Part shown: positions 7,285 through 16,800 of the stretch, in pieces | Layout: the number at the start of each line of letters is the position of its first letter | Position numbering within the stretch: position 1 is the stretch's first letter | Assembly: GCF_006539945.1 (NCBI RefSeq) | Contig: NZ_BJNZ01000001.1 | Location: 124,001-188,000 of the forward strand | DNA length: 64,000 nucleotides | Direction of reading: 5' to 3' | From: Cellulosimicrobium cellulans | GTDB lineage: Bacteria > Actinomycetota > Actinomycetes > Actinomycetales > Cellulomonadaceae | Notes under the pieces: model-generated | What the model was told of the DNA's origin: nothing | What the model saw: only the letters and a program-made list of their open reading frames with translations | The model's database searches: none | Made by a program: the position numbers and the translations under genes

Positions 7285-8172
7285 ATGGCCGCCGACGGTC
7301 TCGTCCGCATCCGCCAGTCCCTGCCGAACCTGCGCCCCGCCGAGGCGCGCATCGCCGAGGTCGTGCTCGCCGACCCGGCTGCCGTCGTCAGCAAGACGAT
7401 CACCGAGCTCGCGGCGCTCGTCGGGACGTCGCAGGCGACGGTCGTGAGGTTCTGCCGCGCGGTCGGGTACGCGGGGTACCCGGAGTTCCGGATCGACCTC
7501 GCGCAGGCGACGAGCCGCCGCGCGGTCGAGCAGGAGCGCGCCAACGTCGCGCACGGCGAGATCGACCCCGACGACACGCTGCAGGACGTCGTCACGAAGA
7601 TCGCGTTCCACGAGGCGCGGACCATCGAGGAGACGGCGCGCATGCTCGACCTCGACGCGCTCGAGCAGGTCGCGGACGCCGTCGCGCAGGCGCCGCGCAT
7701 CGACCTGTTCGGCGTGGGGTCGAGCGGGCTCACCGCGCAGGACCTCGCCCAGAAGCTCCAGCGCATCGGGCTGCTGTGCTTCGCGTCGCCCGACCCGCAC
7801 GTGCAGCTCCAGTCCGCCGCGCTCCTCGGGCCGGGGGCGGTCGCTGTCGGCGTGTCGCACAGCGGCCTGACGGTCGAGACGAACGACGCGCTGCGCATCG
7901 CGCACGACCGCGGCGCGACGACCGTGGCCGTGACGAACTTCCCCGAGTCGCCGCTCGTCGCGCACGCCGACGTCGTGCTCACGACGACGGCGCGCGAGAC
8001 CCAGTTCCGGTCGGGCGCGCTGTCGAGCCGCATCGCGCAGCTCGCGGTCGTGGACTTCCTCTTCGTGCGCGTCGCCCAGCGCCGCTACGACCGCACCACC
8101 GAGAGCCTGCGCGCGACGTACGAGGCGGTGCAGCCCCACCGCCTCGGCTACGACCGCAAGGCGCGCCCATGA
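7285..8172 (+). CDS. RpiR/MurR-family transcriptional regulator (HTH-SIS)
   Basis: A 295-residue regulator with the RpiR architecture: N-terminal helix-turn-helix around residues 25-75 (ITELAALVGTSQATVVRFCRAVGYAGYPEFR) and a C-terminal SIS sugar-phosphate isomerase fold (about 125-260, with GVGSSGLTAQDLAQKLQRIG and GVSHSGLTVETNDALRIA). SIS domains bind phosphosugars; MurR binds MurNAc-6-phosphate and represses muropeptide salvage genes. The start codon directly follows the kinase stop (TGAATG), and its own stop overlaps the next start (ATGA), so the three genes are one translationally coupled operon that it probably regulates. Confidence 0.9.
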   Translation: MAADGLVRIRQSLPNLRPAEARIAEVVLADPAAVVSKTITELAALVGTSQATVVRFCRAVGYAGYPEFRIDLAQATSRRAVEQERANVAHGEIDPDDTLQDVVTKIAFHEARTIEETARMLDLDALEQVADAVAQAPRIDLFGVGSSGLTAQDLAQKLQRIGLLCFASPDPHVQLQSAALLGPGAVAVGVSHSGLTVETNDALRIAHDRGATTVAVTNFPESPLVAHADVVLTTTARETQFRSGALSSRIAQLAVVDFLFVRVAQRRYDRTTESLRATYEAVQPHRLGYDRKARP

Positions 8173-11100
8173 GCGCGCGCCGGCCCGTCGAGACCGGAGG
8201 ATCCGCCCCTGAGACGCGCGAGTCCGGGGCGGATATCCACTTCTCGGCGGTCGGTGACCCCGGGTTCGAGGTGCGTGCCGACCTGCTGACGCGGGTCGCG
8301 TCGGCGCACGACGCGTCGCACTACCTGCTGCGGCCCGAGGTCGTCGTGCGCGCGCACGACCGGGACGGCGTCGTCGCCGCGATGCGCGAGGCGACGCGGC
8401 GGGGCCTGCCCGTGACGTTCCGCTCGGGCGGGACGAGCCTGTCCGGGCAGGCGTCGGGCGCCGGCGTGCTCGTCGACACGCGCACGCGCTTCACGCGCGT
8501 CGAGGTGCTCGACGGCGGGGCGCGCGTCCGGTGCGAGCCCGGCGCCACGCTGCGGCTCGTCAACGCGCACCTGCTGCGGCACGGCCGACGGCTCGGCCCG
8601 GACCCGGCGAGCGAGATCGCCTGCACGATCGGCGGCGTCGTCGCGAACAACTCGTCGGGCATGACGTCGGGCACGACCCGCACGGCGTACCGGACCGTCG
8701 AGGCGATGACGGTCGTGCTGCCGAGCGGGACGGTCGTCCGTACGGGCGCGCCCGACGCCGACGCGCGCCTGCTCGCGACCGAGCCGGAGCTGCACCGGGG
8801 CCTCGTGGAGCTCCGTGACCGCGTACGGGGCAGCGCGACGATGCGCGCCGAGATCGAGCGGCAGTTCGCGACGAAGAACACCATGGGCTACTCGGTCAAC
8901 GCGTTCCTCGACCACGACGAGCCCGTGAAGATCCTCGAGCACCTGATGATCGGCAGCGAGGGCACGCTCGGCTGGGTCGCCGACGTGACGTTCCGGACCG
9001 TCCCGCTGCTCACGCACGCTGCGACGACGCTCCTCGTGCTCGACTCGCTGGAGCACGCGACGGACGCGCTCGTGCCGCTCGTCGCGTCGGGCGCCGAGGC
9101 GATCGAGCTGCTCGACGCGGCGTCGCTCCGGGTCGCCGCCGCGGACCCCGCGGCGGACGCGTCCATGCGTACCCTCGCGCGCGGGGACGGCATCCGGAAC
9201 CAGACCGCGCTGCTCGTCGAGTACCGCGCGGCGACCGAGGACGGGCTCGCGCCGTTCCAGGGCGCGGCGCGCGACGTCGTCGGCTCGCTGACCGGGTCCC
9301 TCGCCGTGCCCGCCACGGTCACCACCGACCCCGCGACGCGCGAGCGCCTGTGGCGCGTGCGCAAGGGCCTGTACACCGCCGTCGCGGGAGCGCGCCCCGC
9401 GGGCAGCACCGCACTGCTGGAGGACGTCGCGGTCCCCGTCGCCGACCTCACCGCGACGGTCCGCGACCTCGGCGGCCTGTTCGCACGCCACGGCTACGGC
9501 GACGCCGTGACGTTCGGGCACGCCAAGGACGGCAACCTGCACTTCATGATCACGCCGCGGCTCGGCGACCGCGCCGAGCTCGACCGGTACGCCGCGTTCA
9601 GCGACGATCTCGTCGACCTCGTGCTCGGGCACGGCGGCACCCTCAAGGCCGAGCACGGCACGGGCCGCATCATGGCGCCGTTCGTGCGGCGGCAGTACGG
9701 CGACGACCTCTACGACGTCATGCGCGAGGTCAAGCGACTGTTCGACCCGCGCGGGCTCCTCAGCCCGGGCGTCCTGATCACCGACGACGACCACGAGCAC
9801 CTGCGGAACCTCAAGGTCGAGTCCTCGGCGGGCGGGGACGACGCCCCGCTCGTCGACCGGTGCGTCGAGTGCGGGTACTGCGAGCCGGGGTGCCCGTCAC
9901 GCACCGTCACCACGACCCCGCGACAGCGCATCGCGCTGCTCAAGGAGATGGCTGCCGCACCGCCCGCCGAACGGCGCGAGCTCGAGCGGCAGTACCGCTA
10001 CCAGGGCGTCGAGACGTGCGCCGCGGACTCGCTGTGCGTCGAGGCGTGCCCCGTCGGCATCGACACGGGCGTCGTCATGAAGGGCCACCGCGCGCGGTCG
10101 CAGCCGGGGGTCGTGCAGCGCGGGGGAGCGGCGGTCGCCGAGCGCTGGGGACCCGTGGTCACCGGGCTGCGGGGCGCGCTCCGGGTGGCTCAGGCGCTCC
10201 CGACGCCGCTCGTGCACGTCGCGTCGCAGGTCGCGCGCGGGGTGGTCGGGACCGACGTCGTGCCGCGCGTCGACGCGGACCTCCCCGGCCCGGGGGCGCG
10301 CCGCGAACGGCGGGGCGCGCCCGGGGCGGGCGGTGCGGACGGGCCGGTCCGCGCGGTGCTGTTCGCGTCGTGCATGGGCGAGCTCTTCGCACCCGCGGCC
10401 GGTGGTCTGCCCGCGGGGACGAGCGGCGGTGCGGAGGGCGACGGGAACGTGAGCACGCGCGCCGGGGCGAACCGGCCCGTCGGCGCCGAGGCGGCGTTCC
10501 GCGCGCTGTGCGAGCGTGCGGGCGTCGGGCTCGTCGTGCCCGAGGGCATCGGGGGCCTGTGCTGCGGCACACCGTGGACGTCCAAGGGTCTGCCCGACGG
10601 CGCGGCGGCCATGGCGCGGAAGGTCGTCGACGCGCTGTGGGCCGCGACGCGCGAGGGCGAGCTCCCCGTCGTGTGCGACGCGTCGAGCTGCACGCACGGG
10701 CTCGTCGAGACCGCCCGCCACCTGGGCGGCACGGGAGAGCGCGCGCCGGACGAGCGAGGTTCTGGTGAGCCCGGTGCGCCCGGCTCGCCGGGAGAGCCGG
10801 ACCTCGACGCCGTGGCTCGGGAGCGCTTCGCCCGGCTGCGGATCGTCGACGCGGTGACGTTCGTCCGCACCGACGTGCTCCCCGGCCTCGCCGCGCGGGG
10901 GGTCGATGTCGAGAAGGTGGGCGACGTCGTCCTGCACCCCACGTGCGCGACCGTGCACCTGGGAGCCGTGGACGACCTGCGCGCGGTCGCGGAGGCCGCC
11001 GCGGACCGTGCGACCGTCCCCGCCGCGTGGGGCTGCTGCGGCTTCGCCGGCGACCGCGGGATGCTGCACCCCGAGCTCACCGCCGGTGCGACGCGCGCCG

Positions 11101-11282
11101 AGGCGGCCGAGGTCGCGACCAGGGCCGCCGGGCTCCCGCACGACGCGTTCGACGCCTACGTGTCGAACAACCGCACGTGCGAGATGGGGATGTCGCGTGC
11201 GACCGGCCGCGACTACGTCCACGTCCTCGAGCTCCTCGAGGCCGCGACCCGCCCGACACCGACGCCGGCAACCGCGAGGTAG
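8169..11282 (+). CDS. FAD/FeS oxidoreductase, D-lactate dehydrogenase (GlcD-GlcF fusion) type
   Basis: A 1037-residue enzyme joining a GlcD-like FAD dehydrogenase and a GlcF/GlpC-like iron-sulfur protein. Residues ~40-250 form the PCMH-type FAD-binding domain (TFRSGGTSLSGQASG, IGGVVANNSSGM), ~250-540 the FAD-oxidase C-terminal domain with GHAKDGNLHFMI and EHGTGR. Two 4Fe-4S clusters follow (CVECGYCEPGCPSR near 564 and CAADSLCVEACPVG near 616), then two CCG cysteine-rich domains (GLCCGTPW near 797, GCCGFAGDRG near 955). Such fusions oxidise D-lactate or glycolate and pass electrons to quinone or cytochrome. Coupling to an amino-sugar kinase and an RpiR regulator suggests use of the D-lactyl group released from MurNAc. 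Inserted low-complexity linkers around 700-760 and 857-875 are Gly/Pro-rich. Confidence 0.85.
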   Translation: MSARRPVETGGSAPETRESGADIHFSAVGDPGFEVRADLLTRVASAHDASHYLLRPEVVVRAHDRDGVVAAMREATRRGLPVTFRSGGTSLSGQASGAGVLVDTRTRFTRVEVLDGGARVRCEPGATLRLVNAHLLRHGRRLGPDPASEIACTIGGVVANNSSGMTSGTTRTAYRTVEAMTVVLPSGTVVRTGAPDADARLLATEPELHRGLVELRDRVRGSATMRAEIERQFATKNTMGYSVNAFLDHDEPVKILEHLMIGSEGTLGWVADVTFRTVPLLTHAATTLLVLDSLEHATDALVPLVASGAEAIELLDAASLRVAAADPAADASMRTLARGDGIRNQTALLVEYRAATEDGLAPFQGAARDVVGSLTGSLAVPATVTTDPATRERLWRVRKGLYTAVAGARPAGSTALLEDVAVPVADLTATVRDLGGLFARHGYGDAVTFGHAKDGNLHFMITPRLGDRAELDRYAAFSDDLVDLVLGHGGTLKAEHGTGRIMAPFVRRQYGDDLYDVMREVKRLFDPRGLLSPGVLITDDDHEHLRNLKVESSAGGDDAPLVDRCVECGYCEPGCPSRTVTTTPRQRIALLKEMAAAPPAERRELERQYRYQGVETCAADSLCVEACPVGIDTGVVMKGHRARSQPGVVQRGGAAVAERWGPVVTGLRGALRVAQALPTPLVHVASQVARGVVGTDVVPRVDADLPGPGARRERRGAPGAGGADGPVRAVLFASCMGELFAPAAGGLPAGTSGGAEGDGNVSTRAGANRPVGAEAAFRALCERAGVGLVVPEGIGGLCCGTPWTSKGLPDGAAAMARKVVDALWAATREGELPVVCDASSCTHGLVETARHLGGTGERAPDERGSGEPGAPGSPGEPDLDAVARERFARLRIVDAVTFVRTDVLPGLAARGVDVEKVGDVVLHPTCATVHLGAVDDLRAVAEAAADRATVPAAWGCCGFAGDRGMLHPELTAGATRAEAAEVATRAAGLPHDAFDAYVSNNRTCEMGMSRATGRDYVHVLELLEAATRPTPTPATAR

Positions 11283-11326
11283 GTGAGGAGAGCGACCGGG
11301 CGAGGCACGTCCGGAGGGACGACTCC

Positions 11327-12622
11327 TCACGCCCTCGGTGCGGGAGCCGTCGACCTCGCGGGGTGGACGGCGCCCGCGACCGCAAGGCTCAGCACCGTGG
11401 CGGCGCAGATGACGAGGAGCGCGTGCCGCGCCCCCACGCCGTCCACGAGGAGGCCGAGCAGCGGCGGCGCGGTGAGCATCGCGACGGTCGAGAACGACGT
11501 CGCGACGGCGACGCGCGGCGCGGCGTGAGCCGGGTCGTCGGAGGCCGCGGCGATGGCGACGGGGTTGGCGAGCGCTGCGCCGCAGCCCCACAGCACGATG
11601 CCGACCCAGGCGAGCGGCAGGCTCGGCGAGAGTCCGAAGACGAGCAGGCCGACGAGCGCGGAGACGCCCGACGCGCGCAGGACGGCGACGCGCCCGAACC
11701 GGTCGATGAGACCGGTCCCGGCGAACCGGAACACCGTCATCGCGCCGACGAACGTGCCGTACGCGACCGCACCCAGCGCCTCGCGCACCTCGAACCCGTC
11801 GACGACCGCCATGGAGAGCCAGTTGCCCGCCGAGCCCTCGGACAGTGACGACGCGAGCAGCACGAGCCCGATGAGCAGCGTGCGCGGCTCGCGCCACGCG
11901 GCGAGCGCGGCGCGGACCCCGGCCCCGCGGCGGGGCGAGGCCGCGGGTGCGGCGCCGTCGACCAGGTCCGTGGTGCCTGCCGGCGCAGGCGCGCCGGAGG
12001 CGACCTGGTCGGGCGCGAGCGCGGTCGCGGGGGCGATGAGCACGGCGCGCGCCACGGTGACGGCGAGCGTCACGACGAGGATCTGGGCGGTGATGCCGAC
12101 GTGCGCCCACGAGAACGCGGCCGCGACGATCGCGCCGCACGCGGCGCCGATGGAGAACGCGGCGTGGAAGTGGGGGAGGATCGCCCGCCCCACGTGCTGC
12201 TCGACGGACGCCGCGCAGATGTTGATCGGCACGTTGGTCAGGGCGCCGCACACGCCGTTGAGGAACGCCCCGACCGCGAAGAGGACGACGCCGCCCGTCC
12301 CGGTGCCGAGCGCGACGAGCCCGAACCCGACGACGTTCCCCACGGTCGCGACGACGAGCGTCGTGCGGCTGCCGAACCGTGCCACGACCGCACCCGCGGA
12401 CACCACGGACACGAGCGACCCCAGGCCGCCGACGACGAGCAGCAGGCCGAGCTGGCTCGCGCTGATCCCCAGCGCCTCGCGGACCGAGGGCAGGCGGCTC
12501 ATCCACGACGCGCCGACGACCCCGAACAGCCCGAACTGCACCATGAGCGCCCAGCGGGCGCGCGCGACGACCGCGCGGTCCGTCAGGGCGCGGTCGGAGA
12601 GAACTGGTGGGGTTGTTGACAC
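11327..12622 (-). CDS. MFS transporter
   Basis: A 431-residue major facilitator with 12 predicted helices and a hydrophilic, Pro/Ala-rich central loop (about residues 200-235). The N-terminal helix with FGLFGVVGASWMSRLPSVREALG is typical of the YfmO/fucose-permease-like MFS group common in actinobacteria, where the segment after helix 1 predicts binding of a ligand between domains; the substrate is unknown. It starts at GTG 12622, seven bases downstream of TAGACT (leaderless). Its 3' end is convergent with the lactate-dehydrogenase-like gene, with only 44 bases between. Confidence 0.85.
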   Translation of the reverse strand: MSTTPPVLSDRALTDRAVVARARWALMVQFGLFGVVGASWMSRLPSVREALGISASQLGLLLVVGGLGSLVSVVSAGAVVARFGSRTTLVVATVGNVVGFGLVALGTGTGGVVLFAVGAFLNGVCGALTNVPINICAASVEQHVGRAILPHFHAAFSIGAACGAIVAAAFSWAHVGITAQILVVTLAVTVARAVLIAPATALAPDQVASGAPAPAGTTDLVDGAAPAASPRRGAGVRAALAAWREPRTLLIGLVLLASSLSEGSAGNWLSMAVVDGFEVREALGAVAYGTFVGAMTVFRFAGTGLIDRFGRVAVLRASGVSALVGLLVFGLSPSLPLAWVGIVLWGCGAALANPVAIAAASDDPAHAAPRVAVATSFSTVAMLTAPPLLGLLVDGVGARHALLVICAATVLSLAVAGAVHPARSTAPAPRA

Positions 12623-12629
12623 TTGCCCC

Positions 12630-12635
12630 AGTCTA
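12630..12635 (-). promoter_or_regulatory. Leaderless -10 box of MFS gene
   Basis: TAGACT on the minus strand, seven bases before the GTG start at 12622; no Shine-Dalgarno sequence. Confidence 0.5.
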
Positions 12636-12648
12636 CGGAGAGCGCGAC

Positions 12649-12695
12649 CCGCCGAGCCCGGGAATATCGCCGGGATCGAGCGCCGGGCTCGGCGG
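12649..12695. repeat. Palindrome downstream of the PhzF gene (terminator or REP-like family C)
   Basis: Perfect 13-base arms CCGCCGAGCCCGG / CCGGGCTCGGCGG around a 21-base loop; a third partial copy of the arm follows at 12698-12712. It lies just after the PhzF stop codon on the minus strand and could terminate it. The core GCCGAGCCCGGG also forms the arms of the palindrome inside metE. Confidence 0.5.
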
Positions 12696-12742
12696 TGCCC
12701 CCGGGTTCGGCGGCTGGCCCGCGCCCGTCATCTGCGCACGGC

Positions 12743-13693
12743 TCAGAGGCGGACGGTCCCCGCCACGCACGTGACGCTCGCGCCGCCGACCCAGACCGTC
12801 CCCGAGCCGTCGCGCTCGACGTGGACGCGGCCGGCCCGGCCGAGCGCCGCGCCCTGGGCCGCGACGTAGCGCTCCGGGAGTCGGCCGTCGCGCACGAGCC
12901 ACTGCCCGACGACGGCGTTGAGGCTCCCGGTGACCGGGTCCTCCGGGATGCCCATGGCGAGCGCGAACCCGCGGACCTCGACCGCCGCGCCGTCAGGACC
13001 GCCGTCGTCGCCGTACAGCCCGGCGACCCCGACGGAGAGGTCCGGGTGCTCGACGCGAAGCCGCGACCAGTCGGGCGCGAGCCCGGCGACGCGGTCGGCG
13101 GAGTCGAGCAGCACGACGCGCCAGCCCGGCCCGTTGTCGAGGACGCGGTGGTCGAGCACGGCGTCGTCCGGGACGCCGAGGGCGGCGACGATCGCGGCGA
13201 GGTCGTCGGCCGGCACCGGCTCGTCGGTGAGCAGGCCCGGCGCGGCGAACGCGAGCCTGCCCGGGTCGTCCCCGTCGGACTCCTCGTCCGGCACGACGGC
13301 GCCCCCCGCCTCGCGCCGGATCGTCACCAGGCCGACACCGCACTCCTGCACGACGGCGTCGCCCGCCCGGGGTGCGCCGCCCGCCTCGAGCCACGCGTGG
13401 CAGGAGCCGAGCGTCGGGTGCCCGGCGAAGGGGAGCTCGCCGCCAGGGGTGAAAATCCGCAGGCGGTAGTCGGCGCCGCCGGCGGCGCCGTCCACGGTCG
13501 GCGGCAGGAGGAATGTCGTCTCCGAGAGGTTCGTCCAGCGGGCGAAGGCGGCCATCTGCTCGTCCGTGAGGCCCTCGCCGTCGAGCACGACCGCGACGGG
13601 GTTGCCGAGGGTCGGGGCCTCGGTGAACACGTCGACCTGCGCGAACGGCCGGGACGCGGTGCTGTCGGCGATGTCGCCGTGGCGTGCGCTCAT
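12743..13693 (-). CDS. PhzF family isomerase
   Basis: A 316-residue protein of the PhzF/diaminopimelate-epimerase fold. The catalytic Glu is Glu58 in TNLSETTFLLPP; the GGELPFAGHPTLGS motif near residue 85 is the signature of the family, and AMGIPEDPVTGSLNA with AALGRAGRVHV marks the second half. PhzF isomerises trans-2,3-dihydro-3-hydroxyanthranilate in phenazine synthesis, but no other phz gene is present, so this is one of the many stand-alone homologues of unknown substrate. ATG 13693 follows GGAGGC; the gene is divergent from the large secreted protein gene. Confidence 0.85.
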   Translation of the reverse strand: MSARHGDIADSTASRPFAQVDVFTEAPTLGNPVAVVLDGEGLTDEQMAAFARWTNLSETTFLLPPTVDGAAGGADYRLRIFTPGGELPFAGHPTLGSCHAWLEAGGAPRAGDAVVQECGVGLVTIRREAGGAVVPDEESDGDDPGRLAFAAPGLLTDEPVPADDLAAIVAALGVPDDAVLDHRVLDNGPGWRVVLLDSADRVAGLAPDWSRLRVEHPDLSVGVAGLYGDDGGPDGAAVEVRGFALAMGIPEDPVTGSLNAVVGQWLVRDGRLPERYVAAQGAALGRAGRVHVERDGSGTVWVGGASVTCVAGTVRL

Positions 13694-13753
13694 GCCTCCG
13701 AGCGTACGTCCGGGCAGGCCAGAGCACTTTTGTCGATGGCAAGTCGGAAGTTG

Positions 13754-13783
13754 TAGACACATCGATAGAACGAGGGCTAGCCT
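13754..13783 (+). promoter_or_regulatory. Candidate promoter of the 1107-aa secreted protein gene
   Basis: TAGACA and TAGCCT separated by 18 bases, about 80 bases upstream of the ATG at 13864. The gap 13694-13863 is relatively A/T-rich and contains two ATCGAT-like motifs that might be operator halves; no regulator could be assigned. Confidence 0.35.
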
Positions 13784-13863
13784 GTCCAGCGTTGTCATCG
13801 ACGGAGCCAGGCAGGGGTTACGCTCCGTGGACTCGAAGTCCGACCGAGTATGAGGGAGCAACG

Positions 13864-16800
13864 ATGCTCGAACGCACCAGCCTGCCGGTGTCCCGCCGGA
13901 TCAGGTACCGACGCGGCGCGGCCGCCCTGACCCTTGGCGCCGTGGTCGTCGCGGGCTGGGCCGTCCCCGCCGCGGCCGACCTCCCCGAGCAGGAGCCCGG
14001 CGTCACGCTGCGGACCTTCCAGCTCGCGCAGAACCCCGGGGCGGTCTGCACCCTGAAGTCCGGCCAGACCCCCAACGTCGACAAGCTCATGCCGACCATC
14101 GACTGGTCGACGGCCGAGCAGTTCGGCGCGGAGGACAACTTCATCTCGCAGGTGAGCGCGAACCTGCACGTCCCCGCGGACGGCCAGTACCAGTTCCGCG
14201 TGACCAACGACGACGGCGCGCTCGTCTACATCGACGGCCAGCTCGTGGTCGAGAACGACGGCCCGAACGACTCGACCTCCGTCGAGGGCAGCGCGACGCT
14301 CACCGCGGGCGTGCACGACCTGCGGGTCGACTACTACGAGGGCAGCGACAAGCAGCGCCTCACGCTCGCGTGGAAGACGCCGGGCAGCTCGACGTTCGAG
14401 GTGATCCCGACGTCGGCGCTCAGCACCGAGGCGGGCGTCGTGCGCGTGACCGCGCCCGGCTACAAGTACTGCGAGGGCGCGACCGACACGGCCGGCGACG
14501 GCCTGCGTCTCGACAGCGTCAACCCCAACTACGACCTCGTCGACCTGCGCCCCGAGGGCTTCGAGCCCAAGGTCTCGGGCCTGGCCTTCACGCCGGACGA
14601 GAAGCTCGCCGTCGTGACGACCGGCGAGGTCAGCTCCGGCGGGTGGCGCCCCGACCCGGTGTCCGGCGAGGTGTACTTCCTCGACGGCGTCCTGGACGCG
14701 GACGGCCCCGAGGACGTCACGGCGACGAAGGTCGCGGACGAGCTGCTCAACCCGATGGGCATCGAGGTCGTCGAGGACTCGATCTTCGTCTCGGAGCGGT
14801 ACCAGCTCACGCAGCTCACCGACCCTGACGGCGACGGCTTCTACGACACGCACACGAAGATCGCGGAGTGGCCCGACGGCGGCAACTTCCACGAGTTCGC
14901 GTTCGGCCTGATCCACGACGAGGACTACTTCTACGTCAACCTCTCCGTGGCCATCAACAACGGCGGCGCGACGACCAACCCGCAGCCGGCGGCCAACCGC
15001 GGCACGTCGATCAAGATCGACCGCGAGACGGGTGAGGTCACGTACGTCGCGGGCGGTCTCCGCACGCCGAACGGCATCGGCTTCGGCCCCGAGGACGAGA
15101 TCTTCGCGACGGACAACCAGGGTGCCTGGCTCCCGTCGAACAAGCTCATCCACATCCAGCAGGACAAGTTCTACAACCACTACACGAACCCGGCCGGGCC
15201 GTTCGACGCGAACCCCGTCACCCCGCCGGCCGTGTGGCTCCCGCAGAACGAGATCGCCAACTCCCCGGGCAACCCGATCCTCGTCGAGGACGGCGAGTTC
15301 GCCGGCCAGATGCTGCTCGGCGACGTGACCTACGGCGGCATCCAGCGCGCGTTCCTCGAGAAGGTCGACGGCGAGTTCCAGGGTGCGGTCTTCCGCCACA
15401 CCGCGGGCCTCGAGGTCGGCGTGAACCGTGTCATCTACGGTCCCGACGGCGCGCTCTACGCCGGCGGCACCGGTGAGGGCGGCAACTGGGGCGAGTCCGG
15501 CAAGCTCCGGTACGGCCTCCAGAAGCTCGTCCCCGTGAACGAGGACTCCTTCGACATGAAGGAGATGCGCGTGGTCGAGGGCGGCTTCGAGATCGAGTAC
15601 ACCGACCCGGTGTCCGACGAGGTCGTCGAGAAGCTGGCCGACGCGTACCAGGTCAAGCAGTGGCGCTACGTGCCGACGCAGCAGTACGGCGGCCCGAAGG
15701 TCGACGAGGAGCCCCTCTTCGTCACCGACGCCACCGTGTCCGAGGACCGCACGACCGTCACGCTGACGATCGACGGCCTCAAGCCCGACCACGTCGTCTA
15801 CATCCGCTCGCCGCGCCCGTTCGCGTCCGCCGAGGGCACCGAGCTCCTCAGCACCGAGGCCTGGTACACGCTCAACTCGCTGCCCGGCTACGTCGCCCCG
15901 GCCGACCGCGGCTGGTACGAGGCGGAGCTGGCCCAGCCGCTCGGCAGCTCGAGCATCGGCTCGGACCACAGCAACTACTCCGGTTCGGGCTTCGCCGCGG
16001 GCATGACGAACGTCGGTGCCGGCCGCACGTTCTCCGTGACCGTCCCCGAGGCGGGCACCTACCCGGTCAACGTGCGCTACGCCAACGGCATCCACCCGTA
16101 CACGTCGCTGCGGTCGAAGAACGTCTCGCTCCACGTGAACGGCCAGGACCTGGGCCAGTGGAACTTCCCCACCACGGGAAGCTGGAAGGACTGGGGCGTG
16201 CAGACGCGCGACCTCCAGCTCCAGGCCGGCACGAACACCATCACGCTCGCGTACGAGGCCGGTGACGAGGGCAACATCAACATCGACGTCCTGTCGATCG
16301 GCGAGAACCCGGACATCTGCTCCCCGGGCGAGGTCGAGGAGGGCTACACCGCGATCTACGACGGCACCCTCGCGAGCCTCCAGGAGGGCTGGCGCATGGC
16401 CGGTCCGGGTGGCTTCGGCCGCCAGGAGGACTGCTCGATCCGCGGTGCGGGTGGCATGGGCCTGCTCTGGTACGACCAGGAGCTCGGCGAGAACTACAGC
16501 CTGAAGCTCGACTGGAAGCTCACGAAGGACGACAACGGCGGCGTGTTCGTCGGGTTCCCGAACCCGGGCGACGACCCGTGGGTGGCCGTCAACAAGGGCT
16601 ACGAGATCCAGATCGACGCGACGGACGCCGACGACCGCACCACCGGCGCGGTCTACACGTTCCAGGGCGCCGACGAGGCAGCGCGCGACGCCGCCCTCAA
16701 GCCGGTCGGGCAGTGGAACGCGTACGACATCCGTGTCGAGGGAGACCGCATCCGCATCTACCTCAACGACGTGCTCGTCAACGACTTCACGAGCACCGAC

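Noticed and set aside
6042-8168. In-frame upstream extension of the D-lactate-dehydrogenase-like gene to a 1746-codon frame
   Set aside because: It overlaps the kinase and regulator genes on the same strand, which have their own domains; the ATG at 8169 with ATGA overlap fits the family.
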